Source: Microbulbifer bruguierae (GTDB lineage: Bacteria; Pseudomonadota; Gammaproteobacteria; Pseudomonadales; Cellvibrionaceae). Taken from it: a DNA stretch of 64,000 nucleotides. The stretch spans positions 2,942,001-3,006,000 of the forward strand of contig NZ_CP118605.1 in NCBI RefSeq assembly GCF_029869925.1. Direction: 5' to 3'. The notes under the pieces were generated by a model. That model saw only the letters and a program-made list of their open reading frames with translations. It did not search any database and had not been told where the DNA came from. Shown piece after piece: positions 1-8,878 of the stretch (the stretch's first letter is position 1; every line of letters starts with the position of its first letter). Both the position numbers and the translations under genes were made by a program.

Positions 1-1123
1 CCAGGGACAGTTCGCCCTCGTGCCACATCATGACTTTCTTGACGATATACAGGCCGAGGCCATAGCCCTGGTCGTCGGTGGCGGAGCGGGTGAAGGCGTC
101 GGTCAGTTCCAGCGCGTCGCCGCCCAGCCCCGGGCCGTTGTCCTCTATTCTCAGCACACAGAATTCACCGTCAAAATCAAAGTGCAGGTTCACACGGTCG
201 CGGGCGTATTTACCGGCGTTGACCACGAGGTTCTGAATCGCGATGGTGAGGGAATCCGGTTCCAGCCAGCCTTCGCCGTCAGGGAAATAGTAAGCAATTT
301 CCAGTTCCGGGCACTGCACTTCCAGGGTTGATCCCAGTTCGTCAAAAAAGCTTTCCAGTGCGACCGGCTTGCGCGCAATCAACTGCTCATTGATCTCGAT
401 GCGGGCAAAGTTCAGGTATTTTTCCACCAGCTGCTCGATATCGCGGGTCGCGCGGCTGATCACCTGGGCACTTTCGCTGTCGCTGTCCACCAGTGCCTGC
501 TGAAATTTGATCCGCGCCAGTGGCGTGCGGATTTCATGGGCGATAGTGCGCGCGAGATCCTGGTTCATCTCGAAATAGCCGGTGACGATATTGGCCATAC
601 GCCGAAAGGTTTCCGCCAGCGGATAAATGGTGGAGCGGCGGCTGACCGCTTCGGGCATGTTGAACGGTTTCTGGCTGAAGCGGATTGCCTGGTTCTGCAG
701 TTGGTTGAGATCGCGAAACAGCGGCCAGGTGAGCAGTGCCAGCATCACCAGCATCACGCCGATAAACAGCAATCGCCACTGGGTGACGCTCTCCGCGGGC
801 TGGTGGGGGAAAGGGCCCACCTCGAGGATGGTGTTGCCGTTGAGGTGATAGAACAGAATCTGGTTTTCACCGGTGTCGAGACCCACCACTTCTCCCGCAT
901 CCAGGCGCTTGCGCAGGGGCTTGGCGAAGTGGATGGCATCGGCGGAATAGCGCTGGGCGATGGGCGCTTCGCCGCGCTCCAGCGCCTCTGCCAGCTGCGC
1001 GGCACTGATGGTGTATTCGTGCGGGGCGGCGGAGTAGAGGTTGTAGAGGGTGGCTACAGCGGAATACACCACCACCAGCGCCAGCGTCAGTACCCCGACG
1101 AGGCGCAACATCTGTTTGCGCAT
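1..1123 (-). CDS. Sensor histidine kinase, RstB-like (partial)
   Basis: Membrane sensor kinase, partner of the response regulator just upstream. Translating the minus strand from the ATG at 1123 gives about 374 residues before the window edge. There is an N-terminal membrane segment (about residues 5-25), a periplasmic stretch of about 90 residues, and a second membrane segment (about 118-134). The H-box ARTIAHEIRTPL has the phosphoacceptor His near residue 196. The N box (LTIAIQNLVVNAGKYA) and G1/G2 boxes (EDNGPGLGG, GYGLGLYIVKK) follow. The C-terminus is lost at position 1. The start codon shares one base with the regulator stop (TGATG), so translation is coupled. The RstB-like naming rests on the H-box context and the operon partners; the signal sensed is unknown. 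Confidence 0.93.
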   Translation of the reverse strand, partial: MRKQMLRLVGVLTLALVVVYSAVATLYNLYSAAPHEYTISAAQLAEALERGEAPIAQRYSADAIHFAKPLRKRLDAGEVVGLDTGENQILFYHLNGNTILEVGPFPHQPAESVTQWRLLFIGVMLVMLALLTWPLFRDLNQLQNQAIRFSQKPFNMPEAVSRRSTIYPLAETFRRMANIVTGYFEMNQDLARTIAHEIRTPLARIKFQQALVDSDSESAQVISRATRDIEQLVEKYLNFARIEINEQLIARKPVALESFFDELGSTLEVQCPELEIAYYFPDGEGWLEPDSLTIAIQNLVVNAGKYARDRVNLHFDFDGEFCVLRIEDNGPGLGGDALELTDAFTRSATDDQGYGLGLYIVKKVMMWHEGELSL

Positions 1124-1881
1124 CAGTCGCGGGCCGTATTCAGGGAGTAGCCGCGTCCGCGGATTGACTGAATGGCCACGCCCCCGGGAATGGCATCGAG
1201 TTTTTTGCGCAGGCGGCTGACGCGCATGTCGATCACCCGGTCGAGTCCGTCGAACTCGCGCCCGATCACCCGCCGGAACAGGTACTCGCGGCTCAGCAGG
1301 CGCGCGGGTTGTTCGGCGAAAATCTGCAGCAGGTCGAATTCGTTGGTGGTCAGAGACAGGGTGGTGTCGTGGACGATCGCCTGGCGGCTGACCAGGTCGA
1401 CCACCAGCGGGCCGAACGTCAGGCTGGCGACAGGGGCCGCCTGACTGTTGCTCAGGCGCAGCTGTGCTTCAATTTTTGCCCACAGCAGATGGGGGTCTAC
1501 GGGTTTTACCAGGTAATCGTTGGCGCCCAGTCGCAGGCCGGCCACCTGGTCGTCCACCGAGCTGAGTGCGCTGAGGAAAATCAGCGGGCAGCTCAGCTGG
1601 CTGCGAAATTGTTCCAGCAATTGGAAACCACTGGCATCGGGCAATACCACGTCGGCAATAATCAGGTCGTACTCGCGGTGGTGAATGGCTTTCATGAACT
1701 CGTTGCCATTGGCCGCGTAGGTCACATCACAACCGCGATCGGCCAGAAAGCGCTGGATCAGCTGTGCCAGCTGCTCGTCGTCTTCGAGCAGCAGCAGGCG
1801 ATGTCCGGAAGATGGGCCGGAAGATGATGTAGTGGCAGCGGATTCGCGCTCCGCTGCGGGTATTGTGTTTGCGGCGTTCAT
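1123..1881 (-). CDS. OmpR-family response regulator, RstA-like
   Basis: DNA-binding response regulator of 252 residues. The receiver domain (about 27-145) has the acidic pair at LLEDDEQ, the phosphoacceptor Asp77 in IIADVVLPD and Lys127 in YLVKPVD. A winged-helix OmpR/PhoB effector domain (about 150-250) ends in SIRGRGYSL, typical of the family. The N-terminal 25 residues are a Ser/Thr-rich extension not needed for the receiver fold, so an internal start is possible. The start overlaps the DUF3019 stop by ATGA and the kinase start overlaps its own stop, so all four genes of the operon are coupled. It probably binds the RstA-box-like repeats upstream of mipA (inference). Confidence 0.95.
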   Translation of the reverse strand: MNAANTIPAAERESAATTSSSGPSSGHRLLLLEDDEQLAQLIQRFLADRGCDVTYAANGNEFMKAIHHREYDLIIADVVLPDASGFQLLEQFRSQLSCPLIFLSALSSVDDQVAGLRLGANDYLVKPVDPHLLWAKIEAQLRLSNSQAAPVASLTFGPLVVDLVSRQAIVHDTTLSLTTNEFDLLQIFAEQPARLLSREYLFRRVIGREFDGLDRVIDMRVSRLRKKLDAIPGGVAIQSIRGRGYSLNTARD

Positions 1882-2249
1882 AACAGCCCCCAGCCGTACC
1901 GGCGTCGGTGTCGTTTTGGGTGGTACTGGGCCACTACCAAGGTGGCTGCGGCCACCGGCGCACCGGTTTCGCCCTCGGTTACCGTGAACTGGATGTCCTG
2001 TTCACTGTTGATATAGACCTGCAGGTCCTTGTCGGTGTCGCCCCAGAAGCAGCGGATCAGGCCTTTGCCGACCACGGAGAGGCAGTAGCGCACATCGTCT
2101 TCATCCGCGCTAAACGCGACTTTCACGGATACGTTGCAACTGGTTTCGTCCTCGCCCACCGCGCACAGGCTGGGGGTGATGTGCAGCTCTGCCGTGGCTG
2201 CGGTTATCGGCAACAGGACGAGGAATAAAAGCAGGATATACCGCTTCAT
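1878..2249 (-). CDS. DUF3019 secreted protein
   Basis: Small exported protein of 123 residues, of the DUF3019 type. A signal peptide (about 1-20, hydrophobic core YILLLFLVLLP, cleavage near TAATA-EL) precedes a domain with two Cys pairs (SLCAVG..TSCNV and RYCLSV..IRCFWG), consistent with periplasmic disulfides. The C-terminus is basic (PKRHRRRYG). Both start and stop overlap neighbours by ATGA, between mipA and the response regulator. The family commonly sits beside MipA and an RstAB-type pair; its biochemical role is not known. It may be an accessory of signal sensing (inference). Confidence 0.85.
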   Translation of the reverse strand: MKRYILLLFLVLLPITAATAELHITPSLCAVGEDETSCNVSVKVAFSADEDDVRYCLSVVGKGLIRCFWGDTDKDLQVYINSEQDIQFTVTEGETGAPVAAATLVVAQYHPKRHRRRYGWGLL

Positions 2250-3088
2250 TGCCCGTTACCGATGGAATACTGGAAGCCGGCAAACCAGCTCAGGGTCTCC
2301 GACTTCTTCATCAGCAGCGGCAGGCGCCCGTCCATATCGAAGTCGGTGTACTTGGCGCCCATGCGGAAATCGATGTGGTTACCCAACGGGTAGGAAAAAT
2401 GCACCCGCGCATAGCGGTCGGTGACATCGTCCGGTGGGTATTGCAGGGCGTAGGAGCGGGCGATGCCGCCGGCTTCCGCCTGTGTCACATGGTAGTAGTA
2501 GCCCACCAGATCGGCGTCTTTCTTGATGGCGCCGATGCCGTAACCGAATTTCCCGCCGAGAAATTGGAATTGCTTGTCGAGACTCAGATGGGTTTCGCTG
2601 CCGTAGTGCACCTCGGAAATGTCGTGGAACGACGCCAGCGAGAGATCCGCGTATTTGCCTACGAGCGTGAGGCTTGGCCCCGCCACTACGGAAATGTCCC
2701 GCTCTATATCCTCCAGCGTGTTACTGCCGGCATTGACCAGAAAGTTGGTCAGAGAGCTCATGGCCAGGGCACTGGAGTCGAGGTGGTAATAAAAGCCGTC
2801 TTCGTTGGGCTGCGCCACCAGATCGACATAGAAATTCTTTTCTTCCAGCAGGGTGTAGCCGACGGTGAGATTGCTGATAAAGAAGCGCTCGCCGTAGTAG
2901 GAAAACGAGGGCAGGAAGGCGGTTTCACCGTCGTCTTTGCCTTTAATGGGGTTTTCTATGACGCCGCGGCCGCTGGCCAGGCTGAGCTTCCATTCGGGCA
3001 CCTGCACATCCCCGGCCAGCGCGCTGAGCGGACCGGCGGTCAACAACAGGGTAAACAACAAGGGGGGCAGCGTGTATCTGAGCATCAT
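2246..3088 (-). CDS. MipA/OmpV family outer-membrane protein
   Basis: Outer-membrane beta-barrel of 280 residues, the MipA/OmpV family. Known members scaffold the murein synthase PBP1B with the lytic transglycosylase MltA, or act as OmpV porins. A signal peptide covers about residues 1-25 (LLFTLLLTAGPLSALA). The mature protein shows alternating barrel strands such as FLPSFSYYGERFFISNL and ends in LSWFAGFQYSIGNGQ. Two in-frame ATGs lie at 3088 and 3085. It is the first gene of the mipA–DUF3019–regulator–kinase operon. Expression is likely controlled by the operon's own regulator through repeats at 3165-3188. Confidence 0.9.
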   Translation of the reverse strand: MMLRYTLPPLLFTLLLTAGPLSALAGDVQVPEWKLSLASGRGVIENPIKGKDDGETAFLPSFSYYGERFFISNLTVGYTLLEEKNFYVDLVAQPNEDGFYYHLDSSALAMSSLTNFLVNAGSNTLEDIERDISVVAGPSLTLVGKYADLSLASFHDISEVHYGSETHLSLDKQFQFLGGKFGYGIGAIKKDADLVGYYYHVTQAEAGGIARSYALQYPPDDVTDRYARVHFSYPLGNHIDFRMGAKYTDFDMDGRLPLLMKKSETLSWFAGFQYSIGNGQ

Positions 3089-3164
3089 GCTGTGTGATAT
3101 TGGACGTCTGTTCGAAATTTGAACGCTTTTTTATCACACGGGCGTACCACCTCCAACAAATTGA

Positions 3165-3188
3165 TACAAATCATTACAAACTGTTACA
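3165..3188. promoter_or_regulatory. Two overlapping RstA-box-like sites
   Basis: TACAAATCATTACA (3165-3178) and TACAAACTGTTACA (3175-3188) are offset by 10 bp, one helical turn. Each matches 10 of the 12 fixed bases of the E. coli RstA consensus. They lie 77-100 bases upstream of the mipA start. Binding by the operon's own regulator is inference. Confidence 0.5.
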
Positions 3189-3363
3189 CAGCGTGGGTAT
3201 GCAGAATAAATATCGGCAGTTTTTCCGCAGGGGCGAGATTTTGCTCTGCACCGCTTTTCCACGCATCAAGCCCAAGGTTTGCTGGCGCAAGGTTCTGCAA
3301 AACCCAACCGATTCAGGGGATTATCCTGACTCCTTGTTCATATCATGTGAATGTGACAAAGCT

Positions 3364-3377
3364 GACAAACTGTTACA
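3364..3377. promoter_or_regulatory. RstA-box-like site upstream of the autotransporter
   Basis: GACAAACTGTTACA shares 13 identical bases with the box at 3175-3188 but sits 111 bases upstream of the autotransporter start. It is preceded by a related half motif, GTGACAAAGC (3354-3363). Confidence 0.45.
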
Positions 3378-3487
3378 TCAAAGCCTTGGGGATCTGGCGA
3401 CTTGTCATGTTTTTATGCCTGCCTCGGACACTCTCAATAAAAAATTGCACGAGTACGAATAATTCAAATCTCTGGGGAGACGATTCT

Positions 3488-6400
3488 ATGGCCGTAAAAA
3501 TAAATGGCTTTCCCGGTACCCCGAGCCAGCTGACTTCAGCGGTTCGTAAGGCGCTGTTCACCTCCGCCGCCGTGACGGCAATGACTGTCGGCGCGCCCGG
3601 TTACGCGGCTGCGGCAGACATTGCCTGTGCGCCGGGTCAGTTCGGAATGCCCGCCGCCGGTGACAAGGTTACCTGCGCAGGCGACTTCGATGAGTCCATC
3701 AATTACGACGTTGTCGACACGACGGTAGTGGATGCAGGGATTGAATCCATCGTACCCGGCGACCTGACTGTGGTGGTTGCCGAAGGCAGCACCGCATCCG
3801 GTATCACCGTTTCCTCGGTCACCGCCGCGGTGGCCGGCACCGCCGCCACCGGCTCCATCGTCATCGAGAACCATGGCGATATCGCCCGTGCAGGCGACGC
3901 CGGTATCGAGGTTCCGGATGGTGTTGAGCAGACCCGTTATGACATGGGTATCCGTGTCGGCAGCGCCAACTCCAATGACGGCGGTCACTTCTTCGACAGC
4001 TACATGGTGCTGGATGAAAACGGCAAGGCGCTGCTGGACGAAGACGGCAATCCTACCGGCGAGCGAATCCTGTTCACCGACGCCGAAGGCAATCCGATCA
4101 AGGTCGCTGCCGACGAACTCGACAGCCATCTGGGTGTGAACCCTGACAGTGCCGACTATGGCAAGCTGAGCAAAAATGGCCCCGAGGACAAAATCACCTT
4201 CCTGGTTGCCGAGGAAGGCACCTTCGAGGGTGGTGTCAGTGCGCTGGTCAACGCGGAAACCGAAGCCGGCAGTATTTCTATTACCAACACCGGTGATATC
4301 AGTGTCGGCAGCGGTCAGTCCGTTACCTATTACTCCGCGTTCACCGAAAAGCACAGCAGCTCCTACGATGAAATTGTAGCGTCCGGTAAAAATCCCTTCG
4401 GCGTGCTCAACAAAATCGATGTGGACGGCGATGGCGTTGCCGACATCAGTGTGTGGAACGGTGAGGACACCATCTTCGTCGATCCTGCCAATGCGCACAC
4501 CGCCACCATTTTTGCAGGCGGCATCAATGCCAGCAGCACCACCGGCAATATCGCGATTGAGAACGCCGGTAGCATCACCGCGGGCGATATTTCCAAGGGC
4601 ATTACTGCGTTTACCGAGAGCGGTGACATTGTCATCAGCAACAGCGGCGACATCGCCACCGGCAGCGCCTCCTATGGCATCAGTGCATCCAGCGCGGTGC
4701 AGGCCATCGACTCCGGCATTACCTATACCTACAACTCCCAGGACAGCGGCACTGCCTACGCCGTTGAGTACAAGGCGGGACGCTTCAGCCCGTTCAGCGG
4801 TTTTACCGGTCCCAGCTATACCCACTTCTACCGCGAATACACCGTTGGCTCGAAAATCGTTGACGGTACCGACAGCGTTATCGAAATCGCCAATAGCGGT
4901 AGCATCTCCGTGGGTGAGGCCGGTATCGCCATTCACGCGAAAAACCCCTCCGGTGCCGGCATTACCATCGTCAATTCCGGTGATATCGAAGTGGCCGAAG
5001 GTATTGGCGGTGCCGGCATCTATGCCTCCACCTCCGCGGGCCTGAGTGCCACCAAGGACAAGGTGGAAGTTGCCAGCTGTAACCCCTTCTTCGGCTGCCC
5101 GGCCAAGCCCTACTTCACCGTGGAAGAGGGAGAAGCCAACGAGCTGAATGTGGCCTACGGTCTGAGCGATCGCGAAGACAATATCATCGACCACAACGAA
5201 AACGGCGCTTACTACACCCACGAAGCCCCGATACTGAACTTTGTCGGTTTCCCCACCGGTTACTACTCCGAAGAAGTCACCAAGCACTACGCGGACGTTG
5301 TGCAGTGGAACGCCACCGGCTACTTCGACGACCGCGGTGATATCGCCATCGCCAACACCGGCACCATCGACCTGTCCGGTACTCTGGCTGGCGCCGGTAT
5401 CACTGCCGTTGGCCACGGTAGCAAGACCATCCTCAACACCGGGGATATCGAAGCCGGTGCGGTGGGTGTGGGTATCGGCTCCCGCGGTGTCGGCGAGACC
5501 GTCATCGACAACCAGGGCCGTATTTACCTGAATGGCGCTGGCAGTGCGGCGATCCAGGTGCAGGCCTCGCCGTTCGATATGGACAGCGTTGAGCAATCCG
5601 CTGCCGGCATCGATGAAGCGACTGTTGAGGCATTTGGCGGTTTTGAAAATGGCGATGTAATTATTGCCAACTCCGGTTTCATCGGCGGTTCTGACACCAG
5701 CCACCTGACAACCTACAACGAAAACGGCACTCTCGACGCCTTCGCCACCACCAGCTTTGGTGTCAACGTTACCGCGCTGGGCTCTAACCGTGTTGGCAGC
5801 GCCAACAAGTGGACCCAGTACGGTCAGGCGAGCGTGGACAAGGCCAACGCCGCGAATTACGCGCGCGCCCAGGCGGACATGGAGTCTTACCTCGCCGGTG
5901 AGATCACCATCGATGAAGTGTACGAGTACACCAAAATCGAGATCGATGACAGCATCGAGCTGACCACCACCAGTATCCTGAATACTGGTGATATCGCTAT
6001 GTCCGACATGGCTCGCGGTATCAATGTCTCGGCGAAATACGGCGACGTGGTGATTGAAAACCAGGGTACGGTTTCCGTCGGTAACGGCGTGCACGGCCGT
6101 GCACCGGAAACCTACGGTGCGGTCACCATCAAGTCCAGCGCGATCAACGTCAGCAACTTCGGTATCGAAGGCCTGGCGAACCATTACGTGGTCAACCGCG
6201 GCGATGTATTCGCCGGTGATATCGCCAATGGTATCCGTTCCGAAAGCTGGCACGGTTCCAGCTCCGTCTTCAACGAAGGCAATATCACCGTTGGCAGCGG
6301 TAACTTGCTGGAGGCCACTGAAAGCAATGCCGCCCACGGTGCCGTCGCCAATGGTATTTCTTCCGTGGTTGCCGGTGGTAACGATGCCTACGCCCTGGCC

Positions 6401-8785
6401 CATAACAGTGGCACTGTGACCACCGGTGATCGCGCCTTTGGCATGGTTTCTTCCAACGTCTTCACCACTGGTGCCTTCCTGAGTGAAGAGTTCGCGCACA
6501 ACTACACCGCGGCGGCGATCAACACCGGCGTGATCAGCACCGGCGACTACTCCACCGGTATGGGCGTGAACGGCTATATGTCGCTGGGCTACAACAGCGG
6601 CAGCATCAGCATCGGCAACGGCCCAATGCAAAACCTTGATGCTGTTGAAATTGCTGCAGGTATGCGCACCCTCACCGACAACGGCCTGACCGCGACCCTG
6701 CTGAACACCGGCGACATCACCGGTGGTGACGAAACGGCGGGTATGTTCGCGGAAGCATTCTTCGCGCGCAGTGTGCAGTCTGACACCGGTAGCGTGATGG
6801 TGGGTGACGATTCTGCAGGCCTGGTGGCCCGTGGTCAGACCCAGGGCATCGTGCAGAACTACGGCATGGTGGTAACCGGCGACCGTTCTACCGGCATCCA
6901 GGCCATGGGCACCAACTTCAACTACGGCGCCAACTACGCCACCGCGACCAACACCGGTACGGTGAAGGTGGGTGACGATTCCGTGGGCATACAGGCCTTC
7001 GCTACCCTGGCCAACGTGATCAACACCGGCACCGTTTCCGTTGGTGACGACTCCGTGGGTGTACTGCTGTCTTCCGCGACCGTGAATGCGATCGACGCGG
7101 AAACCGGTGAAGAGTTCCTGCGTGCCGGTACGGTTCTGAACCAGGGTTCCATCATTGCCAGTGGCGAAGGCAGCCTCGCGATCCAGTCCACCGAAGACTA
7201 CACCGCAAATATCGTCAACCGCGGCCTGATCGAAGGCTCCGTGGTAATGGGCGGCGGTGATGACTTCTTCTACAACGGTGTGCGCACCGATGCGGAAGGT
7301 TACCTGGTGGGCGCGGGCGTTATTCGCCTGAACAATGACTTCATCGACATGGGCGAAGGGAAAAACACCTTCCGCAACGTGTTCGGCGATATCGTGTTCT
7401 CCGGCGACAGCAGCATCGACCTGGGTGCCGAAGGCGAGATGCAGAACTACTCGTCCAACGGCAGCTACGTGACCATCTCCAGCATGGACGGCAAGGCCGG
7501 CGACACCCTGACCATCAACGGCAATGTGCTGTTCAACACCGTGCAGGGCAACAATGGCCTGTTGCTGGTAGACGTCAGCTCCAAGGGCAACGACAGCATC
7601 GTTATCAATGGCGACCTGACTGCCAATGAGACCATCGATGAAGCGGGCAACACCGTCGGCTCCGACCTCCGCGTTGCCATCGCCATCAACGACCAGGGCA
7701 AGGGCGCGCTGACCTCCGGCAGCATCCTCACCGTCAATGGCGACCAGGATCTGGATTCCGTACAGCTGAGCGCGGTTGGCGGCGCCTTCGCCGACACCAT
7801 CCTGAGTGCAGAACTGAACCAGGACGGCAATGGCAACTGGGTTGTGGATTACACCGCCGGCCTGTCCCAGCTGGGTACCGCGGCGAGCTCCGTGTCCCAC
7901 CTGGCGGAAAGCTTCTGGCTGCGTTCCGCATCCCACTTCTTCGACGGTGAGCGCGCGGCGAATGCCAGCGAGACTGGCCGCGTTGAAGGTCTGCACGCCT
8001 GGTCCGGTTTCTTCCGCGCCAACAGCGATATGCAGAGCCAGGGCGAGCTCGATGCGCAGGATCTGAGCTTCACCCAGCAGCTGGGCGGCCAGTTCGCCGG
8101 TGCCACCTACTCCACCAAACTGGGCGACAGCTGGCTGTCCGTAAGCCCGTTCGTGGGCCTGGGTAGCGCGGAAAGCGACCAGTTCGAGCAGCAGTCCTCC
8201 GCAGTGCTGGATACCGAAACCTACGCGATTGCCGGTAGCTGGAGCATGGGCGACTTCTACGCCAATGCCATGTACCAGAACGTGGAGTTCGACGCGAATA
8301 TCGTTTCTTACGATTCCCGTGGGGCGACTTCCGGTAAGGCACACGGTTTCAGCCTGGAAGCGGGTTGGACCTACCTGTCCGAGTCCGGTATCGCGATGAC
8401 GCCGTTCGCCCAGTGGGACGACGTGAAGACCGTAATCGATGGATTTACTTCCTCTGACGGCAACTTCGACTACGCCTACGACCTCGGCAACAGCAAGCGC
8501 GCCCGTGCCGGTGTGAGCCTGCGCAAGTCCTTCTCCATGAGCGAAGGCTTTGCCATGCCCTACATCACCTTCAGCGCGACCGACGTGATCACTGCCAACA
8601 ACCATGACCTGTACGCCAACGGCGTGCGTTTCGGCAGCGATGTGTCCGGCAACGGCATGAGCGTGGACTTCGGTGTGGATGGCAAATACAAGCTGTGGAC
8701 TGTTAAGAGCGGTCTCGGTCTGTTCAGCGGCGACACGGACAAGAATGGCCTGAGCGGTCACCTGTCCATCTCCCGCAGCCTGTAA
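3488..8785 (+). CDS. Giant autotransporter (type V secretion) adhesin-like protein
   Basis: Surface or secreted protein of 1765 residues with a C-terminal autotransporter barrel. The start at 3488 is chosen because GGGGAG lies about 12 bases upstream and it opens a long signal peptide (about residues 1-43, ending GYAAA-ADI); the open frame extends further upstream without signal-like sequence. The passenger (about 45-1450) is built of dozens of degenerate repeats of the type I-x-N-x-G-x-I-x-x-G-D/N, as in SGDIATGSASYGI and GTVKVGDDSVGI, expected to form a beta-helix. One EF-hand-like loop, DVDGDGVADIS, is present, and only a few Cys. The last roughly 300 residues (from GLHAWSGFF) are barrel strands. 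The protein ends ...SISRSL, without the usual terminal aromatic residue. Function is unknown; adhesion or glycan binding are possible. Confidence 0.9.
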   Translation: MAVKINGFPGTPSQLTSAVRKALFTSAAVTAMTVGAPGYAAAADIACAPGQFGMPAAGDKVTCAGDFDESINYDVVDTTVVDAGIESIVPGDLTVVVAEGSTASGITVSSVTAAVAGTAATGSIVIENHGDIARAGDAGIEVPDGVEQTRYDMGIRVGSANSNDGGHFFDSYMVLDENGKALLDEDGNPTGERILFTDAEGNPIKVAADELDSHLGVNPDSADYGKLSKNGPEDKITFLVAEEGTFEGGVSALVNAETEAGSISITNTGDISVGSGQSVTYYSAFTEKHSSSYDEIVASGKNPFGVLNKIDVDGDGVADISVWNGEDTIFVDPANAHTATIFAGGINASSTTGNIAIENAGSITAGDISKGITAFTESGDIVISNSGDIATGSASYGISASSAVQAIDSGITYTYNSQDSGTAYAVEYKAGRFSPFSGFTGPSYTHFYREYTVGSKIVDGTDSVIEIANSGSISVGEAGIAIHAKNPSGAGITIVNSGDIEVAEGIGGAGIYASTSAGLSATKDKVEVASCNPFFGCPAKPYFTVEEGEANELNVAYGLSDREDNIIDHNENGAYYTHEAPILNFVGFPTGYYSEEVTKHYADVVQWNATGYFDDRGDIAIANTGTIDLSGTLAGAGITAVGHGSKTILNTGDIEAGAVGVGIGSRGVGETVIDNQGRIYLNGAGSAAIQVQASPFDMDSVEQSAAGIDEATVEAFGGFENGDVIIANSGFIGGSDTSHLTTYNENGTLDAFATTSFGVNVTALGSNRVGSANKWTQYGQASVDKANAANYARAQADMESYLAGEITIDEVYEYTKIEIDDSIELTTTSILNTGDIAMSDMARGINVSAKYGDVVIENQGTVSVGNGVHGRAPETYGAVTIKSSAINVSNFGIEGLANHYVVNRGDVFAGDIANGIRSESWHGSSSVFNEGNITVGSGNLLEATESNAAHGAVANGISSVVAGGNDAYALAHNSGTVTTGDRAFGMVSSNVFTTGAFLSEEFAHNYTAAAINTGVISTGDYSTGMGVNGYMSLGYNSGSISIGNGPMQNLDAVEIAAGMRTLTDNGLTATLLNTGDITGGDETAGMFAEAFFARSVQSDTGSVMVGDDSAGLVARGQTQGIVQNYGMVVTGDRSTGIQAMGTNFNYGANYATATNTGTVKVGDDSVGIQAFATLANVINTGTVSVGDDSVGVLLSSATVNAIDAETGEEFLRAGTVLNQGSIIASGEGSLAIQSTEDYTANIVNRGLIEGSVVMGGGDDFFYNGVRTDAEGYLVGAGVIRLNNDFIDMGEGKNTFRNVFGDIVFSGDSSIDLGAEGEMQNYSSNGSYVTISSMDGKAGDTLTINGNVLFNTVQGNNGLLLVDVSSKGNDSIVINGDLTANETIDEAGNTVGSDLRVAIAINDQGKGALTSGSILTVNGDQDLDSVQLSAVGGAFADTILSAELNQDGNGNWVVDYTAGLSQLGTAASSVSHLAESFWLRSASHFFDGERAANASETGRVEGLHAWSGFFRANSDMQSQGELDAQDLSFTQQLGGQFAGATYSTKLGDSWLSVSPFVGLGSAESDQFEQQSSAVLDTETYAIAGSWSMGDFYANAMYQNVEFDANIVSYDSRGATSGKAHGFSLEAGWTYLSESGIAMTPFAQWDDVKTVIDGFTSSDGNFDYAYDLGNSKRARAGVSLRKSFSMSEGFAMPYITFSATDVITANNHDLYANGVRFGSDVSGNGMSVDFGVDGKYKLWTVKSGLGLFSGDTDKNGLSGHLSISRSL

Positions 8786-8806
8786 TTCGCAGCCTGTCAT
8801 CGCCAA

Positions 8807-8825
8807 GGGGGCGCCTCGCGCCCCC
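8807..8825 (+). terminator. GC-rich hairpin after the autotransporter
   Basis: A perfect 8-bp stem, GGGGGCGC (8807-8814) with GCGCCCCC (8818-8825), has a 3-nt loop 22 bases after the stop. No strong U tract follows, so it may be a partial terminator or an mRNA-stabilising hairpin between the autotransporter and the receptor gene. Confidence 0.55.
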
Positions 8826-8878
8826 GATTATCGATTTAATAAAAATTTCAGCTGGGTGTGTGCCCACGGGATTTGACT

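Larger units (their letters stand above)
3089..3487. promoter_or_regulatory. Divergent promoter region, mipA operon / autotransporter
   Basis: This 399-base gap has no gene and lies between divergent transcription units. It holds repeated boxes resembling the published RstA box (TACATNTNGTTACA): TACAAATCATTACA at 3165-3178, TACAAACTGTTACA at 3175-3188, and GACAAACTGTTACA at 3364-3377. A 7-bp inverted repeat (GTGTGAT at 3092-3098, ATCACAC at 3133-3139) and a GTTC-N7-GAAC element (3110-3124) sit next to the mipA start. No unambiguous -35/-10 pair is claimed. Confidence 0.55.

Noticed and set aside
3488..7860. Passenger repeats as a DNA-level repeat array
   Set aside because: The repeats are conserved at protein level only; the DNA units diverge in sequence and length, so they are part of the coding region.
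3536..8806. 1756-codon open frame antisense to the autotransporter
   Set aside because: It is a by-product of the GC-rich, repetitive coding strand; its translation is low-complexity (GVG, AVG runs) with no domain, and the plus-strand frame has a signal peptide, ribosome site and autotransporter barrel.
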